A stretch of 64,000 nucleotides of DNA from Entophlyctis helioformis (lineage: Eukaryota; Chytridiomycota; Chytridiomycetes; Chytridiales; Chytriomycetaceae), in the NCBI GenBank assembly GCA_025526915.1, contig JAHLKH010000024.1:124001-188000 (forward strand). Direction: 5' to 3'. The notes below the pieces were generated by a model. That model was not told the DNA's origin, ran no database searches, and was given only the letters and a program-made list of their open reading frames with translations. Positions 21,645 to 32,857 of this stretch are shown one piece after another. Each line of letters opens with the position of its first letter. Within the stretch, counting starts at the first letter, position 1. The position numbers and the translations under genes are program-made.

Positions 21645-24600
21645 TCAATGATGCGACTGGCGTGGCGATCCCGCTGATTCGGCTGCCAGCGCCATCGACT
21701 TGGGCGATGAGGATCCCATCTGTGGAGACTGTGCGTGGGCTTGCGGCGTTCCGGGCTTGTGCTTCCATGCGGACGCTCGGCTGTACAGCACGTCGACCTT
21801 GGGCCGGTATCCTCCTGTGACTGGTCCTGGAAAGGGTGCTTCCTGACCGCGACGCGTGCCCTTGGTGATGAATATCTTGGGACGGTACTCAGGCTGCTCG
21901 AGCATCACACTGCCAAAAGGATATCCGTGTGCGCACCCAACCTTGTCAGCCTCACCGCCATCGGCACTCATGCATGGCATCCACAAGAGCGCAATGCACG
22001 TACCTCGAGTTGCGGAATTTGTCAATGAGCATCTTCTGGCCCTGGATCGTCGCATAGCTGATGCCACACACCTTTTCGCTCTTGAACCGTGCCCAGTGGC
22101 GTCCAACGAACCGGTCTGCAAAACTCAGGATCGCCTCGACGTTGCAAAAGTTGACAAAGGCATAGCCAACGTTGCACTGGTTCTTGAAGTCCATGCGCAG
22201 GTACAAAAAGTCAAACTGGCCTTTGTGCGACTCGTTGAGCAGGTCAATGAGCATGGTTTGCGTGTACTTGTTGGGGATGTGGCGGATCATGAATGTGCGG
22301 CGACGGTCCTTGCCAGACGCTTTGGTTCGAGAGAGGTGCTGGTGTTAGCCGACGCATGGGATCGCTTGGTTGCAGTAGTGGCCAAAAGGTTAGGCAGCGC
22401 CACTCACCAACATCCTCGAGATTGATGCCATACAGACGCTCCACATCAATGCGAAGAATCACATTGCGTGCAAACGACACGAGCTCCGGGTCAAGCACTT
22501 CCAACTCGTCGTCCTCTGATGGACTGGCAGCTGCATCGTTTCCGTTGCCGTTGCAGCTGCCGTTGCCGTTGTACGCGATCCCTTGGCTGTCGTTTCGGTT
22601 GGCATTGGTGCGGGACTTGGTCATGGCCGTCTCGACCGCGCTTGCATTGGTCTCCACCATCTGGCGTCGATAGCTGACCAGCCCTGACGTGGAAACGCCG
22701 AGAACGCAGTCAAGCGAGCTTGGAGGTGCGACGATCGGCTGGTCGTGTGCAAGCAGCGGTGCCTGGTTGGGAACAGAGTGGCCATCCTGCAATCGCTCGG
22801 TGCTGGCATGTCTTGCATGCGATGGGCTTGGCGATCGGCTTGAACCGCCGCACGAAACCGTATGAGCATTCCCGCCTTGAGACAGATGAGCGGCAATCAC
22901 AGACTGCATTGTGCTGGGCATCTGCATGTGCTGCATGTGCTGCATGTGCTGCTGCCGAGAAGGCGAGCGGTCAGGGGACGGCGTTGCCGCATGCAGTCTT
23001 CCGTTCATGGACATGCTTGGCTTCGAGAGTTGATCTGGGCTGTCGATGGCAAGATCGTTCATGGCTGACTTGGCTGCCTGGAGACGCGGATCGCGTTGGG
23101 CCGACGAGTATGCAAGTGGCATCACTGGTGTCACTGGTGTCACTGGTGTCATCGGCATCGCTCCAACAGATCCTCTGAGTGCTGCATGGCGGCTGACAGT
23201 CTGGTTCAGCGGTGGGCGAGCCGAGTCTGGAGTGCCGAAGATGTCGTGATGGCCGTTGGCAATGCTGTTACCGTTACTGCTGGTATGGTTGGCTGGGTAT
23301 GGGGGTCGGCAATGCATGCTTGCTGGTGGGCCGATTTGGGGTGTTGTTGGGCCAGCGGGTCGGCTAATGGCACGGCTGTAAGCGCTGACTGGCGTTTGAG
23401 CGACTGTGCTTGGTGGCTGATCATGCTGGCTGTGCTGCCGCTTGTGCTGGACAGGGCGTGGCGAACTGAATGAGGATGGAACGTTGGGAGGCAACGGTGG
23501 ACGCGTCTGCTGCTGTTGCTGTTGTTGTTGCTGTTGTTGTTGTTGCTGCTGCTGTTCAAGCTCGTGGATTCGCGCAACAAGAGCCGCACGATCGTTGGCT
23601 GTGGAAGCATCTCTTGTCTCGCGCACCTGCCCATGCTGCGCGAGGAATGGACGCCATGGCGGGGCAAGATCGTCCGCTGAAGGTGACACGAAAGCCGCAT
23701 GCATGATCGATCCTTCAAAGGGCTTGCCAGCCAGCGCCTCGACGGCGAGTTCGGCATCTGTAACAGAATCAAAATCGACGGTGCATCCAATGCTGTTGGA
23801 GGCTGCTGTAAACTCAACTTCGGTGATGCTCAGAACCGATCCAAATGCACCAAAGAACACCTGTGCATCCATGCGTCGAGTCAGCCATCATCCTGCTATG
23901 CGGGTCAGATCAAGCGGCCGATGGCTCGAGCTTGCCTTGAGCGCTTCGGGATCCTTCAGTATTGGCCCAAGACCGTTGACTCTGATGCGGCCTTGGTTGA
24001 GAAGCATCGCCCACAACTCGCGATTGTCGTTTGGGTCCACAAGACGCGAAAGCTGGCCTGCGCTCACAAAGTGCATGCCTCCCAGCCCGGCAGAGTCTGG
24101 CATGGGCAAAATGCCGCTTTGGCCGACAAGCTGGTAGAACTGAATGGCGTTGGACAGTCGGTGGTACATGATGGCTGTAATGTTGGTCATGGATGATGGA
24201 CGGATCACAAAGCGAATGTCTCCGTTGACCTGAATACGGCAAAAGCATGGGGCAACGCAGTGTCAGACCAAGTGGATCGACTTGTGCGATATGGGCATGG
24301 GCATCAATGGCATGCACGCACCTGCAGCTTCTGGAGCAGCTCCGCCAGAGGAATGCCCTGCCCAAAGTTGAAGAGCAGCACATTGCGCGTGATGACAGGC
24401 GGCAGGGGAGCTGGAGCTGTTGTTGATGGCTGGCGGTCATTTGAAGCAGCTGGGACGTTTGGCAGCAGTGATTGGTGCTGAGCAGGCAGCGACTGGTGCT
24501 GGGAAGTCTGTCTTGCCGAAAGGCCTGGCGGAGATGCCTGATGTGCGTCATAGAATGACGGTTGCTGCATCTGCAGCGGCAAGTCGTGGGGGACAGCAGC

Positions 24601-24846
24601 ATCGACGGACATGGACATGGACGGCGTGGGAGACTGCATGAAGCCTGGCGAAAGCGTGGACGCGTCCACTCCGCTGTGAACGGCTGACGCGCCAGGGAAG
24701 GCAAAGACAGGCGGTGCATGCACAGCCGCGGGCATGGGCAGCGACTGCAGCGAGTCAGCCACGAACGATCCGCCCATTGGCGCTGCTGGCAGCGATGGCG
24801 GTTGAACCGGGAAGAGCGAGAGCGCCGTTTGTTGTTGTTGCTGTTG

Positions 24847-24894
<48 letters not shown>

Positions 24895-25347
24895 TTGCTG
24901 GTACTGCTGCTGATGCATCGCCATGCTCGCTCCACTCGGCGTGGCATGAGCACCAGGGACGTCGCTTGTGCCAACAGGAGTCCTCGGCAGCAGTGACGGG
25001 AAACCTGGCGGTGCGGCCGAAAGCAGTGGTTGTGGCGCTTGTGGCGCTTGTGGCGGCGAGAGAAGCGCGCGCACGATGGCAAGATCGTGTGGGTCGACGC
25101 CGCGGCCCGAATCGATGGTGAGCGACATTTCCGCCTGCTCGTCGGTGGCGATGTCGAGCGTGTTGCCAAACAGCTCGTCGACGCTGAGCGGCCGTGGCGG
25201 GCAGTGCGGGAGGGACGCGAGGGGCGGCTGCTGCTGCGTTCTGTTGTTGCTGCCGTGGCTGCTGCTGCTGTTGTTGACGGTATTGCTGGCACGTGCGCAG
25301 TCTTGTTCGTGAAGCGACAACGACGCAGCCGCACAGCCACAGTGCAT
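21645..25347 (-). CDS. Mei2-like RNA-binding protein with three RRMs
   Basis: Mei2 proteins promote meiosis by binding RNA. An RRM1-like unit spans NVLLFNFGQGIPLAELLQKL and, after an intron, NGDIRFVIRPSSMT and TAIMYHRLSNAIQFYQLVG. An RRM2-like unit spans GRIRVNGLGPI and, after an intron, AQVFFGAFGSVLSITEVEF. The conserved C-terminal RRM3 is unmistakable: MIRHIPNKYTQTMLIDLLNE, FDFLYLRMDFKNQCNVGYAF, then HWARFKSEKVCGISYATIQG. The tail has YRPKIFITKGTRRGQEAPFP and ends at 21645. Long polyQ runs occur near 24830-24895 and 23510-23555. I use the ATG at 25347; the minus-strand ORF just upstream (25416-26468) may be an additional 5' exon. Proline/serine-rich linkers separate the RRMs. Confidence 0.78.
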
Positions 25348-25415
25348 TAACCAGCCAGCCAGTCAGTCATTGAATCCATCATCGATCCATCATCGACCCA
25401 TCATCGATCCATCCA

Positions 25416-26468
25416 TCAGCCACCCAAGCATGAATGCACGAATGCATGTTGCCATGTGAAAGCCCTGCGCGTGGACACACCATCGCCAAGCATTGTCTCA
25501 CCCATGCTGCTGGCTCTGCCGAATGGCTGCCCGTGGCCGCCTCCCATCATGGACGCCCATGTCGCCGATGACGCAACCGATGCTGGCGCCGCGGGTCCCG
25601 CCACGAGACGCGGATCGAGTGCCGCCTGTGTCTGCGTGCTGCCGATCCCTGCGTCTGTGTGCTGTGCGCTGTCGCCGCGTCCACTGTCACGAGGAGCACC
25701 CTGGCCGGCCGATCCCGATCCTTGCAGATTGTGGGCCTGCAGCTGGGACGAGAACGGATCGGCGCTGTTCAGTAGCGCTTCCAGCTGGCTGTAGCTTGGT
25801 GCGTCACTGCCCATGGCGGCCAGCGGGTCCAATGGCTGAAGCGTGTGCGTGCTGCGAGACGCCATGGCAGACGCGCCAAAGACAGTGCCGCTGACAGTGC
25901 CGCGGAAGTTGACGTCGCTTGAAGCAGCGTGGCCAGAGTGACGCATCAGAGTCGGGTCGGGGCATGGCGGCAGCGCGAGAGACGCCATGTTGCACAGATT
26001 GCCTGCAGGCGTGAGAGCGAGCGACGTGTCACCGACGGATGCAGAAGACGCCCAGAAATCCGCCTGCGACGTGTGAGACAGTCCGCCAAGGCCTGCTGCT
26101 GCGCGGTGGCTGCCCGTGAGACAGAGTCGATCGTCGCCTGCACCACCTGCGGCAGGCAAGGGCACTTGGGCTTGCAGTGGGACTTGTAGTGGAGCCTGCA
26201 GCGGGGCTGCCATCGGCCAGGATCCGCTGCACTGACCCGCCGCGTTGGGCAAGGCCATGCAGCCCAGTCCAAGATAGTTGGCCGTGACACAGGGCGGGCT
26301 CGTGGGCACCGTCATTGCCAAGCCCGGATTCGCCCCGCTCATGTCGATGCCAAGCATCATGGCCAGGTCGCGGTCGGACATGCCCTCTGGCTCGAGCTGC
26401 ATCCGCGGGTCGGTCGTCTTTGGGATGCGATAGGGCTGCCCTGCGCCGTGCATCTGTCTCGCATACAT
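25416..26468 (-). CDS. Uncharacterised low-complexity ORF (possible 5' part of Mei2-like gene)
   Basis: This 350-codon frame is uninterrupted and starts MYARQMHGAGQPYRIPKT. It is rich in Ser, Ala, Pro, Gly and Met and has no domain I recognise. MSDRDLAMMLGID near the N-terminus is the most ordered segment. The stop at 25416-25418 lies 69 bp before the ATG I used for the Mei2-like gene on the same strand, and the composition is alike, so a splice from a GTGTGT donor near 25482 into the Mei2-like gene is possible. The gap between the two ORFs contains GATGGATC-type short repeats. Confidence 0.45.
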   Translation of the reverse strand: MYARQMHGAGQPYRIPKTTDPRMQLEPEGMSDRDLAMMLGIDMSGANPGLAMTVPTSPPCVTANYLGLGCMALPNAAGQCSGSWPMAAPLQAPLQVPLQAQVPLPAAGGAGDDRLCLTGSHRAAAGLGGLSHTSQADFWASSASVGDTSLALTPAGNLCNMASLALPPCPDPTLMRHSGHAASSDVNFRGTVSGTVFGASAMASRSTHTLQPLDPLAAMGSDAPSYSQLEALLNSADPFSSQLQAHNLQGSGSAGQGAPRDSGRGDSAQHTDAGIGSTQTQAALDPRLVAGPAAPASVASSATWASMMGGGHGQPFGRASSMGETMLGDGVSTRRAFTWQHAFVHSCLGG

Positions 26469-26622
26469 GGCTGCGTGCGTCCTTGGGCAGTTCAAAGGGC
26501 AGTTCAAAGGGCAGCTCAGATTCACACGCGGTCTGATGCTGCGCGTGTTTCCTGAGGAGGAGTTGCTCGCTTCGACTGGCCAGCGAATCAAGGGCATGGC
26601 CGCATCAAGCCAGCAGCCTGCA

Positions 26623-26696
26623 TGCACCAGTATCGGAGCGATCGCACTGCGGCACCTGCTCTTTAGGCACAGGCCGCTCCACTTGACGCACCTTGC
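26623..26696 (+). pseudogene. Fanzor 3' coding fragment (copy C)
   Basis: Read on the plus strand the DNA encodes TSIGAIALRHLLFRHRPLHL, then THLA, which aligns with the C-terminal sequence of the Fanzor gene at 37.6 kb (TNIGMVALWHLLYGHRPLYL, then THTP). At DNA level blocks such as GGCCGCT and ACTTGACGCAC are identical. Only the part after the RuvC-III Asp remains, so this is a relic. The element's terminal motif follows 90 bp downstream. I see no other gene in 26469-26884. Confidence 0.7.
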
Positions 26697-26734
26697 CAGG
26701 CATCACGGCACACTGCATCATGCAGGCATCAAGT

Positions 26735-26796
26735 CACGTGTCTCATCACGTGACTCGCATTCTACTTGGCGATTTCCGCATTGTTCCCGATCGACC
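26735..26796 (+). repeat. Element 3' terminus, copy C
   Basis: Two CACGTG boxes at 26735-26740 and 26747-26752 are followed by TCCCGATCGACC at 26785-26796. The same order and the same 12-bp box spacing occur at 54.1 kb and 11.3 kb in reverse orientation. The downstream sequence to about 26900 matches the 11.2 kb copy. Confidence 0.65.
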
Positions 26797-26899
26797 TCGA
26801 CAGTCGCAACCCTGTAGGTGGATGCTCGCAGATGCTCGTTGTGCACTGGCCGTCCATGCTGGCTGCTGGCTCGCTGATCATGGCATGGCATGCAGGCCA

Positions 26900-29290
26900 A
26901 TGCTCGCCCGTCGCTTCAGTCGGCAGTGCCGGACTGTGCTCGCTGCATCGTCGCCATCTCTGTCGTTGTCGTCGTCTTCGTCGTCGTTGTCGTGTCTGCC
27001 GACAGCAGCACCAAGACTTGCGCATGCGTGTGCCGGCGAGCACTTGCTGATCAGGACTCGCCTCAGCAGCCGCACAGGCAGTGCTACCTTCACATCCAGC
27101 AGCCACTCCCGCCCAGCCAGCATCGTTGTGAGTCTCGGCTGCATTCCAATCCGCATGCGGGCTGCCCCTCTCCGACACTGACCGCCGCTGTCCAACACCT
27201 GCACGAATGGATGCATGCATGTGTGCATGTGTGCATGTGTGCATGTGTGCCTACAGGCAGACCCGTCTCCGGCCACGCAGACAGACCTGTCGCCGTTTGT
27301 CGATCTCGGCGCCAGCGAGCAGGTCGCCAAGACGCTCGCCAAGCTGTTCGATGCCGTCACACCAAGCGATGCGCAGCGTGCGCTGCTTCCGGCTATCCTG
27401 TCGCACAAGCATGTCATCCTCAAGGACGTCACCGGCAGTGGCAAGACCCTCGGCCTGGTGGCATCCATTCTGTCCAAGCCGCACCCGTCCGTCTTTCGGC
27501 TGCGTGGCACATCCAGGCCGTTCGAGTTCACGACTGCGCTTCAGACGCCTCGCATCCCTGACGATCTGATCCAAGCTGCTCAAGCATCGTCCACATCGCT
27601 GCTGTCGGGACAGGCCGGATCGCTGCTCGAGCCAGCAGCACAGGCCAACTCGCCCGCCATATCGCTGCTCATGCGCAAACACCGGTACCTGTCGACGCTG
27701 GTGATTGTGCCAACACGGGATCTCGCCGTGCAGATTGCCACTTGGATGCGCGACTTTGTCGACGACGCGGGCATCACAAGCAGCAGCGAGCCCGAAGCGG
27801 CCGTCTTCCAGTGCGTTGTCTCGGGCGTAGACATCCATCGGCAGACTGAGCTCCTGCAGCAGGTCACACCACGCATCCTCATCGGAACGCCTGCTCGGCT
27901 TCTCGAGTTGTACGAGAAGCGGCTGCTGGACGTGTCTCGCCTGCAGCTTTTGGTCGTGGACGAGATTGACCGCATTGTAGACATACAAAAGAGATACGAG
28001 ACCGTCAAGAGCAAGTTCAACAGGCACACTCATCCGCTCGCTGGAGAGACGCTCATGAAGCGCATCATTGCAGAGCGTCGCGGCATCCAAGCCTCGATGA
28101 AGGATCGCGAGATCAAGCTGTCGCCGACAGCGGCTGGCGCGGCAGCTGCCGAGGCCGCGTCATCCAGGCATGAAAGGCAAAATGCCAAAACAGCGCCATC
28201 CTACAAGAACGGCAAGGGATCCAGGCAAGCACTGGACACGGCCAAGGCGGCCGGTGCATTTAGACCCGCAGAGGCAGGCAAGGGAGCTACCGACAAGATG
28301 CGCTTTGATCCAGCACAGTCAAGGCCGCTTCAGATTGTCGTTGCGTCCGCCACAGCCAACCATGCGCTCAAGATACATCTGACCAAGCGAAACGACTGGC
28401 TCCAGGGAGCCGTGATGCTCGACATGAACAACATGGAACAGGCGCCGGCCTCACTGCGTCATCAGGCGTATGTCGTGGACAAGTTTGGCAACGCGCATCA
28501 CGTGGCGATGGCTGGAGACGCAGAGACTGCCGGAAACGACGCCGACGGCCTCCCAAGCAAGCCGCAGCCGCCCGAGCTGATCGACACGGCCGAGTTCCTT
28601 CCCAAAGAGTCTGCATCGCAATTTTCCGACCATGGTGCAGACGACGTGTACGAGAGCGAAGAAGAAGAGCGGCTTGCCATGGAGTCGCTGGTGCTTGCCG
28701 ACGACCACGACCACATGGTGCGCGCACTCGCCGCGCTCATTCACAAAGATGGCGTGGAGCGGGCATTCGTGTTTGGCAGCTCGTCCATTTCAATGACTCG
28801 GCTGGTGGACCGTCTGCAAGCCTTGGACATTCGCGCCGACAAGCTCATCAATCTGGTCGACTATACCAGATCGACAGTGGGCACCAACGCGACGGACGAG
28901 TCCTTGGCCGCCACCCCTGCGGCCAACGGTGCACCAGCCGCAGAGTCGACCAAGTCGGCAGAGGTGTCGCTTGGTGTCGATGAGCAAGCTGTAGCAGAGA
29001 CACCTAAAAGGCAGTTTCCATCGCCTGGACTGCGGCCATTTGAGCGGTTCATCAAGGGCGAGGTCAAGGTGGTGTGTGCCACCGAGTACGAGGCACGCGG
29101 CCTGGATCTTCCACTCGCGACGCACGTCTACATTCTGGGCATGCCCTCGTCCAGCCAAAACTATCTCCACATGGCCGGCCGTGCAAGCCGCTTTGGACGC
29201 AACGGCACGGTTGTTACGCTGCTGGGTGGACTCAAGCACTGGAAACGCATGACGGACATGGTCAAGCTGCTTGGTGTCAAACTGCAATAA
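26900..29290 (+). CDS. Mitochondrial DEAD-box-type RNA helicase (Mrh4-like)
   Basis: Mrh4 helps assemble the mitochondrial large ribosomal subunit. Exon 1 (26900 to about 27132) encodes MLARRFSRQCRTVLAASSPS, a basic, serine-rich presequence. A GTGAGT donor and a CCTACAG acceptor near 27255 join it to ADPSPATQTDLSPFVDLGAS. Helicase motifs in order: PSDAQRALLPAIL (Q motif), TGSGKTLG (I), VPTRDLAVQ (Ia), GTPARLLEL (Ib), VVDEIDRIV (II, DEID for DEAD), ASATAN (III), VVCATEYEARGLDLPLATHV (V) and HMAGRASRFGR (VI). A linker of about 150 residues separates the two lobes. The stop TAA 29288-29290 lies inside an AATAAA signal. An in-frame ATG at 26885 would add MACRP, but it lies within a dispersed repeat. 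Confidence 0.82.
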
Positions 29291-29291
29291 A
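29286..29291 (+). terminator. Poly(A) signal overlapping the helicase stop codon
   Basis: The sequence CAATAAATAG contains both the in-frame TAA stop and a perfect AATAAA hexamer, leaving essentially no space between coding end and 3' processing signal. Confidence 0.55.
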
Positions 29292-29414
29292 TAGCCTAAT
29301 GACATATGCATGAGGTGCACGATGGGTTTGACTGGATCGTCTTTATGCTGGCTGCTCTGGATCGAGTGACCCATGGATGTAAACGCCAGAATGGCCATGA
29401 TGGGTCGCGTCATT

Positions 29415-31285
29415 TCAAGCCCAGCGATCCGAACCGCTTCTTCTTGGCACCGGCAGAGGCATTGCTCGCAGCACCACCTGTTGGGCGTGCAGTATAGCGG
29501 AGTAAGAGACTTGCTAGAGACTAGTCGATTCGGGCAACAAGGAACCCCCAAATGCGTACCTTTTGGTCCAACCTGCTGCTGCTGCGCGTACTGCACCAGC
29601 GAGGCAATCATCTTGTTGTGCATTTCGGCATCCATGATGAGCTGCTCCTTGGAATCCAGCCAGTAGTTCGCCTGCTCCTGCATTTTGGAGTGGTGCGACA
29701 TGAGTGCCTTGACCAGCTCGCGGATCTCTTCCGTTGTGTGGCGGCGCATCTCGTCTGCGAATCGCGCGTGAGTTGGATGCCCACTTGCATGAGCGGACAC
29801 CAAAGAAACAGAGCATGCATGGCAACCTTCGGTGATGTCACACAAGCGCTTGGCTTCGATAAGCTCGGCCTCGCGTGGATCCATCTGATCGTAAACACCT
29901 GGAGGTGGCTTGGAAAATCCAGTCGTTGACCCATTCGACTTGCCGCCATCCACATCGATAGTGCTGGCTGCCGGTCCGGAAGCAAACGCAGCCTTGGAAG
30001 CGCCAGAGCTACTTGCCGTGGCTGCAGTGGATGCGCCTGATCCCGATGCGCCGGATGCAGCCAGTGCACTTGCGCGCGACGATGTCAATGCAACAGCATC
30101 AAGTGCATTGTTGCTGGCTCCTGTCAATGGACGCATTGTCTGCGAAACGACCGCACCAGACTATCGTTAGCAACGCTGCAGTGAGCCTGGCCGGCACAGA
30201 CGAACAGCCCCACCTCGTCCGCGTCAAACGAGATATTGACCGAGCCAAGGAAGCTCTTGCGGATCAGCGATCGGCGCCACCTAAACTTGTCGTGGACGTT
30301 GGCTGTTCCAATGGAGTCCTTGGCCAGCTGCGACCACAGCAATGCCCTGCAGCACCAGCCGACGTTTGGATCCATAGTCAGATTCGTGCATGTGTCCATG
30401 CATGCTCGGTCGTCCACATCCGCATGCGTGCCTACCACGACGCATCAGCAAATGCAGGATGGATGCTAAGCGGCTGTGGTTTTGACAGCTGGCCCGCCGT
30501 GTTGCCCGACGTGCCAGCCTTGGCATCCGTGTCTTGGGCAGCCATGAGCAGCCCTGATGCCAGATCTGCCGACGCACTGCAGAACAGCGACACGTCTGGT
30601 GCCGTCCAGACACGCTCGATGGTTCTGAACACTTGCTCGAGATCAGCGCCAGCCTCTCGTTGGATGCCGAGCGAGCCCTGCCGACCAGCCAGCCGACCAA
30701 CAGCCGATCAGTCTGTCCGTGGCGCCATGGTCTCATTGCGGCCATGCTGCCCACAGCCGCCACTTACAAGCAGTGTTGCAATGTGCTTCTCCTGCGCTGG
30801 ATCGGCTTCCGTGGCTCCACTGGCCGCCAGCAGAGCGTCGAATGCATCGGTGCCGGTCGGTGCTACACCAGACGATCCAGATGCTGGTGCTGGAACAGCC
30901 AGACTGGAAACTGCCGCTGTCGCAGCAGCAGGCTCGGCAGCAGCAAACTCGTCAAAGTCGCCAAAGTCATCGTCGTCGTCGTCGGCAGCAGCAGCAGCAG
31001 CGCGGCGGCAGCGTGCTGGGCCGCTTCGCCAGTGTTGCTGCTGGCCGGCGCTGCGTCGTCTGGAACAGATGCCGCCACTGGCTCGCCAAAATCGCCAAAG
31101 TCGCTCAATGCATCGGCTGCGTCGCTCGTCGGAACATCCAGCTGCGCCATATGCCCAACGGCCGCTGCTGTTGTTTCTGTTTCTGCGACTGGTGCGACTT
31201 GCTCTGTGACTTGTGCCGCCTCTGTCGCCGACACTCCTCCTGCGGGTGCAGCGGTCCCTGAATCTCCGTTGTCGCCGACTTGCAT
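29415..31285 (-). CDS. Putative aftiphilin-like clathrin-adaptor accessory protein
   Basis: The start at 31285 reads MQVGDNGDSGTAAPAGG. Acidic-phenylalanine motifs typical of AP-1/clathrin accessory proteins follow: LSDFGDFGEP and DDDDDDFGDFDEFAAAEP. Next are LEQVFRTIERVWTAPDVSLF and GWCCRALLWSQLAKDSIGTA with RRSLIRKSFLGSVNI, which resembles the clathrin-binding box of aftiphilin. A phase-0 splice (ADE|GTGGGG to TTCGCAG|TMRPLTG) links to FSKPPPGVYDQMDPREAELI and a helical segment HTTEEIRELVKALMSHHSKM; the end is AKKKRFGSLGLK. The frame between the two FGDF motifs is unresolved, perhaps a very short intron. The family call is tentative; the two parts may be separate genes. Confidence 0.45.
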
Positions 31286-31497
31286 CAAATATCGAATGTG
31301 AAGCGAAGATCCGAGCTGCCAGATCTTGGCCCAACACTGACGATGAGCATCGACGAAAGAGGCGGCCGGCAGCAGGCAGGCAGCGAGCAGTACATGGCAA
31401 GCAGCCGAAACTGCCCACGGCTCGTCGCGGCTCGCTGCAGCATTTGGCATCCGACACGACGCTGCACGTCATTGAGGCGAGCGATGGCGACGTGTCC

Positions 31498-32586
31498 ATG
31501 TCGGTGCTCAAACAGCCAGAAGCTCGCCACGTGTCGTTTAGCAGGGGCAGCTCGTTTGCTTGCTACACCAGCAGTAGCAGTAGCAGTAGCAGTAGCTATG
31601 GCGGCCAAGGGCGGCACGGAGCACCGCCGCGGTCCGTGTCCATGCCAGATGCGTTTCAAGGGCTCAGGTCCAGCCAGCAGCCTGTGCGACGCGACAGTTG
31701 GCCTGCATCCATGAATGCCACGCTTGTTGCCAACAGCACGGCGGGCAGCAGCAGCAGCAACGCCACCAGCAAGGCAGCAAGATCTACGCGTCCAAACCCG
31801 CCGCTGACCATTTCAACATCGCCTGCTGCGCTCCAACGGCCAGCAAAGTCGCCCGACACGGCGACCATCAACAGCCTGGATCGGCTGATCCACCACAGCT
31901 CTGCAAGCGCAATCTCCATGAGCCCCACCACAGCATGCAGCTTGTTGGCGCTGGACACACCGACCGTCTCGTTCCTGGACAGCAAGCCGCAGCCGCAGAT
32001 ACCCATTCAAGCCATGCAGTTTGGCAACGCATTGCAAGATCAAGACGATTCCGACCAGGCAACAGCCGATGTCACGGACGCCGTCGAGCGGCTCGAGCTT
32101 CGACGCGGCAGCACGCCAGACGAAGCATGCCAGTGACACCATGCGCCGACCGCGTGGCAGCGCGTCACTAGCATCAGCAAGGGCGATACGCGCAGTATGG
32201 CAGGCGGGCAGGGCTCGGCATGTATCAGTACGCTCTTTGCTCTCGACCATCCCACATTTGGCAACCCAGAGACTCTGTCGCACTCGCATCGCTTGCTCAC
32301 GTCTCTGCAGGCGCTTTCGCTGGATACAACGGTGCCGCCATCCGATATCCACGGCCTGGTCGACGCCACGCATCAGATCCTGGCCAACGACCAGCTGGAC
32401 GACGAGTTTGTGCACGATGTGGTGGTGGCTGCTCTGCGTCTGGTGGACGAGGCGCTCGGCAAGGGTCTGTGCAAGGAACGCACGCGTGTGGTGCGCGAGC
32501 TGGTTGCATTGCTGCATACCGTCAGTGTGCTGGGCGTGCAGGATGTATCCAAAGCCAAGCGAGTGTTTTATCATCTCATGGCGTAA
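31498..32586 (+). CDS. Uncharacterised serine-rich protein, two exons
   Basis: Exon 1 is open from before 31213 to 32136; the first ATG in frame is 31498 (MSVLKQPEARHVSFSRGSSF), although the upstream residues RRGSLQHLASDTTLH also look coding, so the true start may be spliced. Basic phosphorylation-type sites (PRSVSMPDAF, RRDSWPASMN) and poly-Ser runs are frequent. A 62-bp intron (GTGACACC at about 32133 to ACGCGCAG) keeps the frame into a helical second exon: GGQGSACISTLFALDHPTFG and DDEFVHDVVVAALRLVDEAL, ending KRVFYHLMA at TAA 32584-32586. I recognise no domain. The second exon may instead be a separate gene starting at ATG 32197. The 271 bp after it hold nothing I recognise. Confidence 0.5.
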
Positions 32587-32857
32587 TATCAAGACTTGCG
32601 CGCCAATACAATGCTAGACATCTTACAGCCTTGTCTGTTCTGGTGGGAGTGCGACCATGACGGAGGAACATGCCGATTTCATTCGCTATTGTTGATGCCA
32701 TTGTGACAACAAGATCGGCAATCGGCCAGCTTACGAGACACAGTCGCAAGACACAGGGAATCAGATGGTTGGATGGCTGGATGAGTGGATAGGGGGATAA
32801 GCACACAAAGTATTGATGTTGAAAGGGATCGGCGAGATCTCGCGCCACGTCCGCTGC

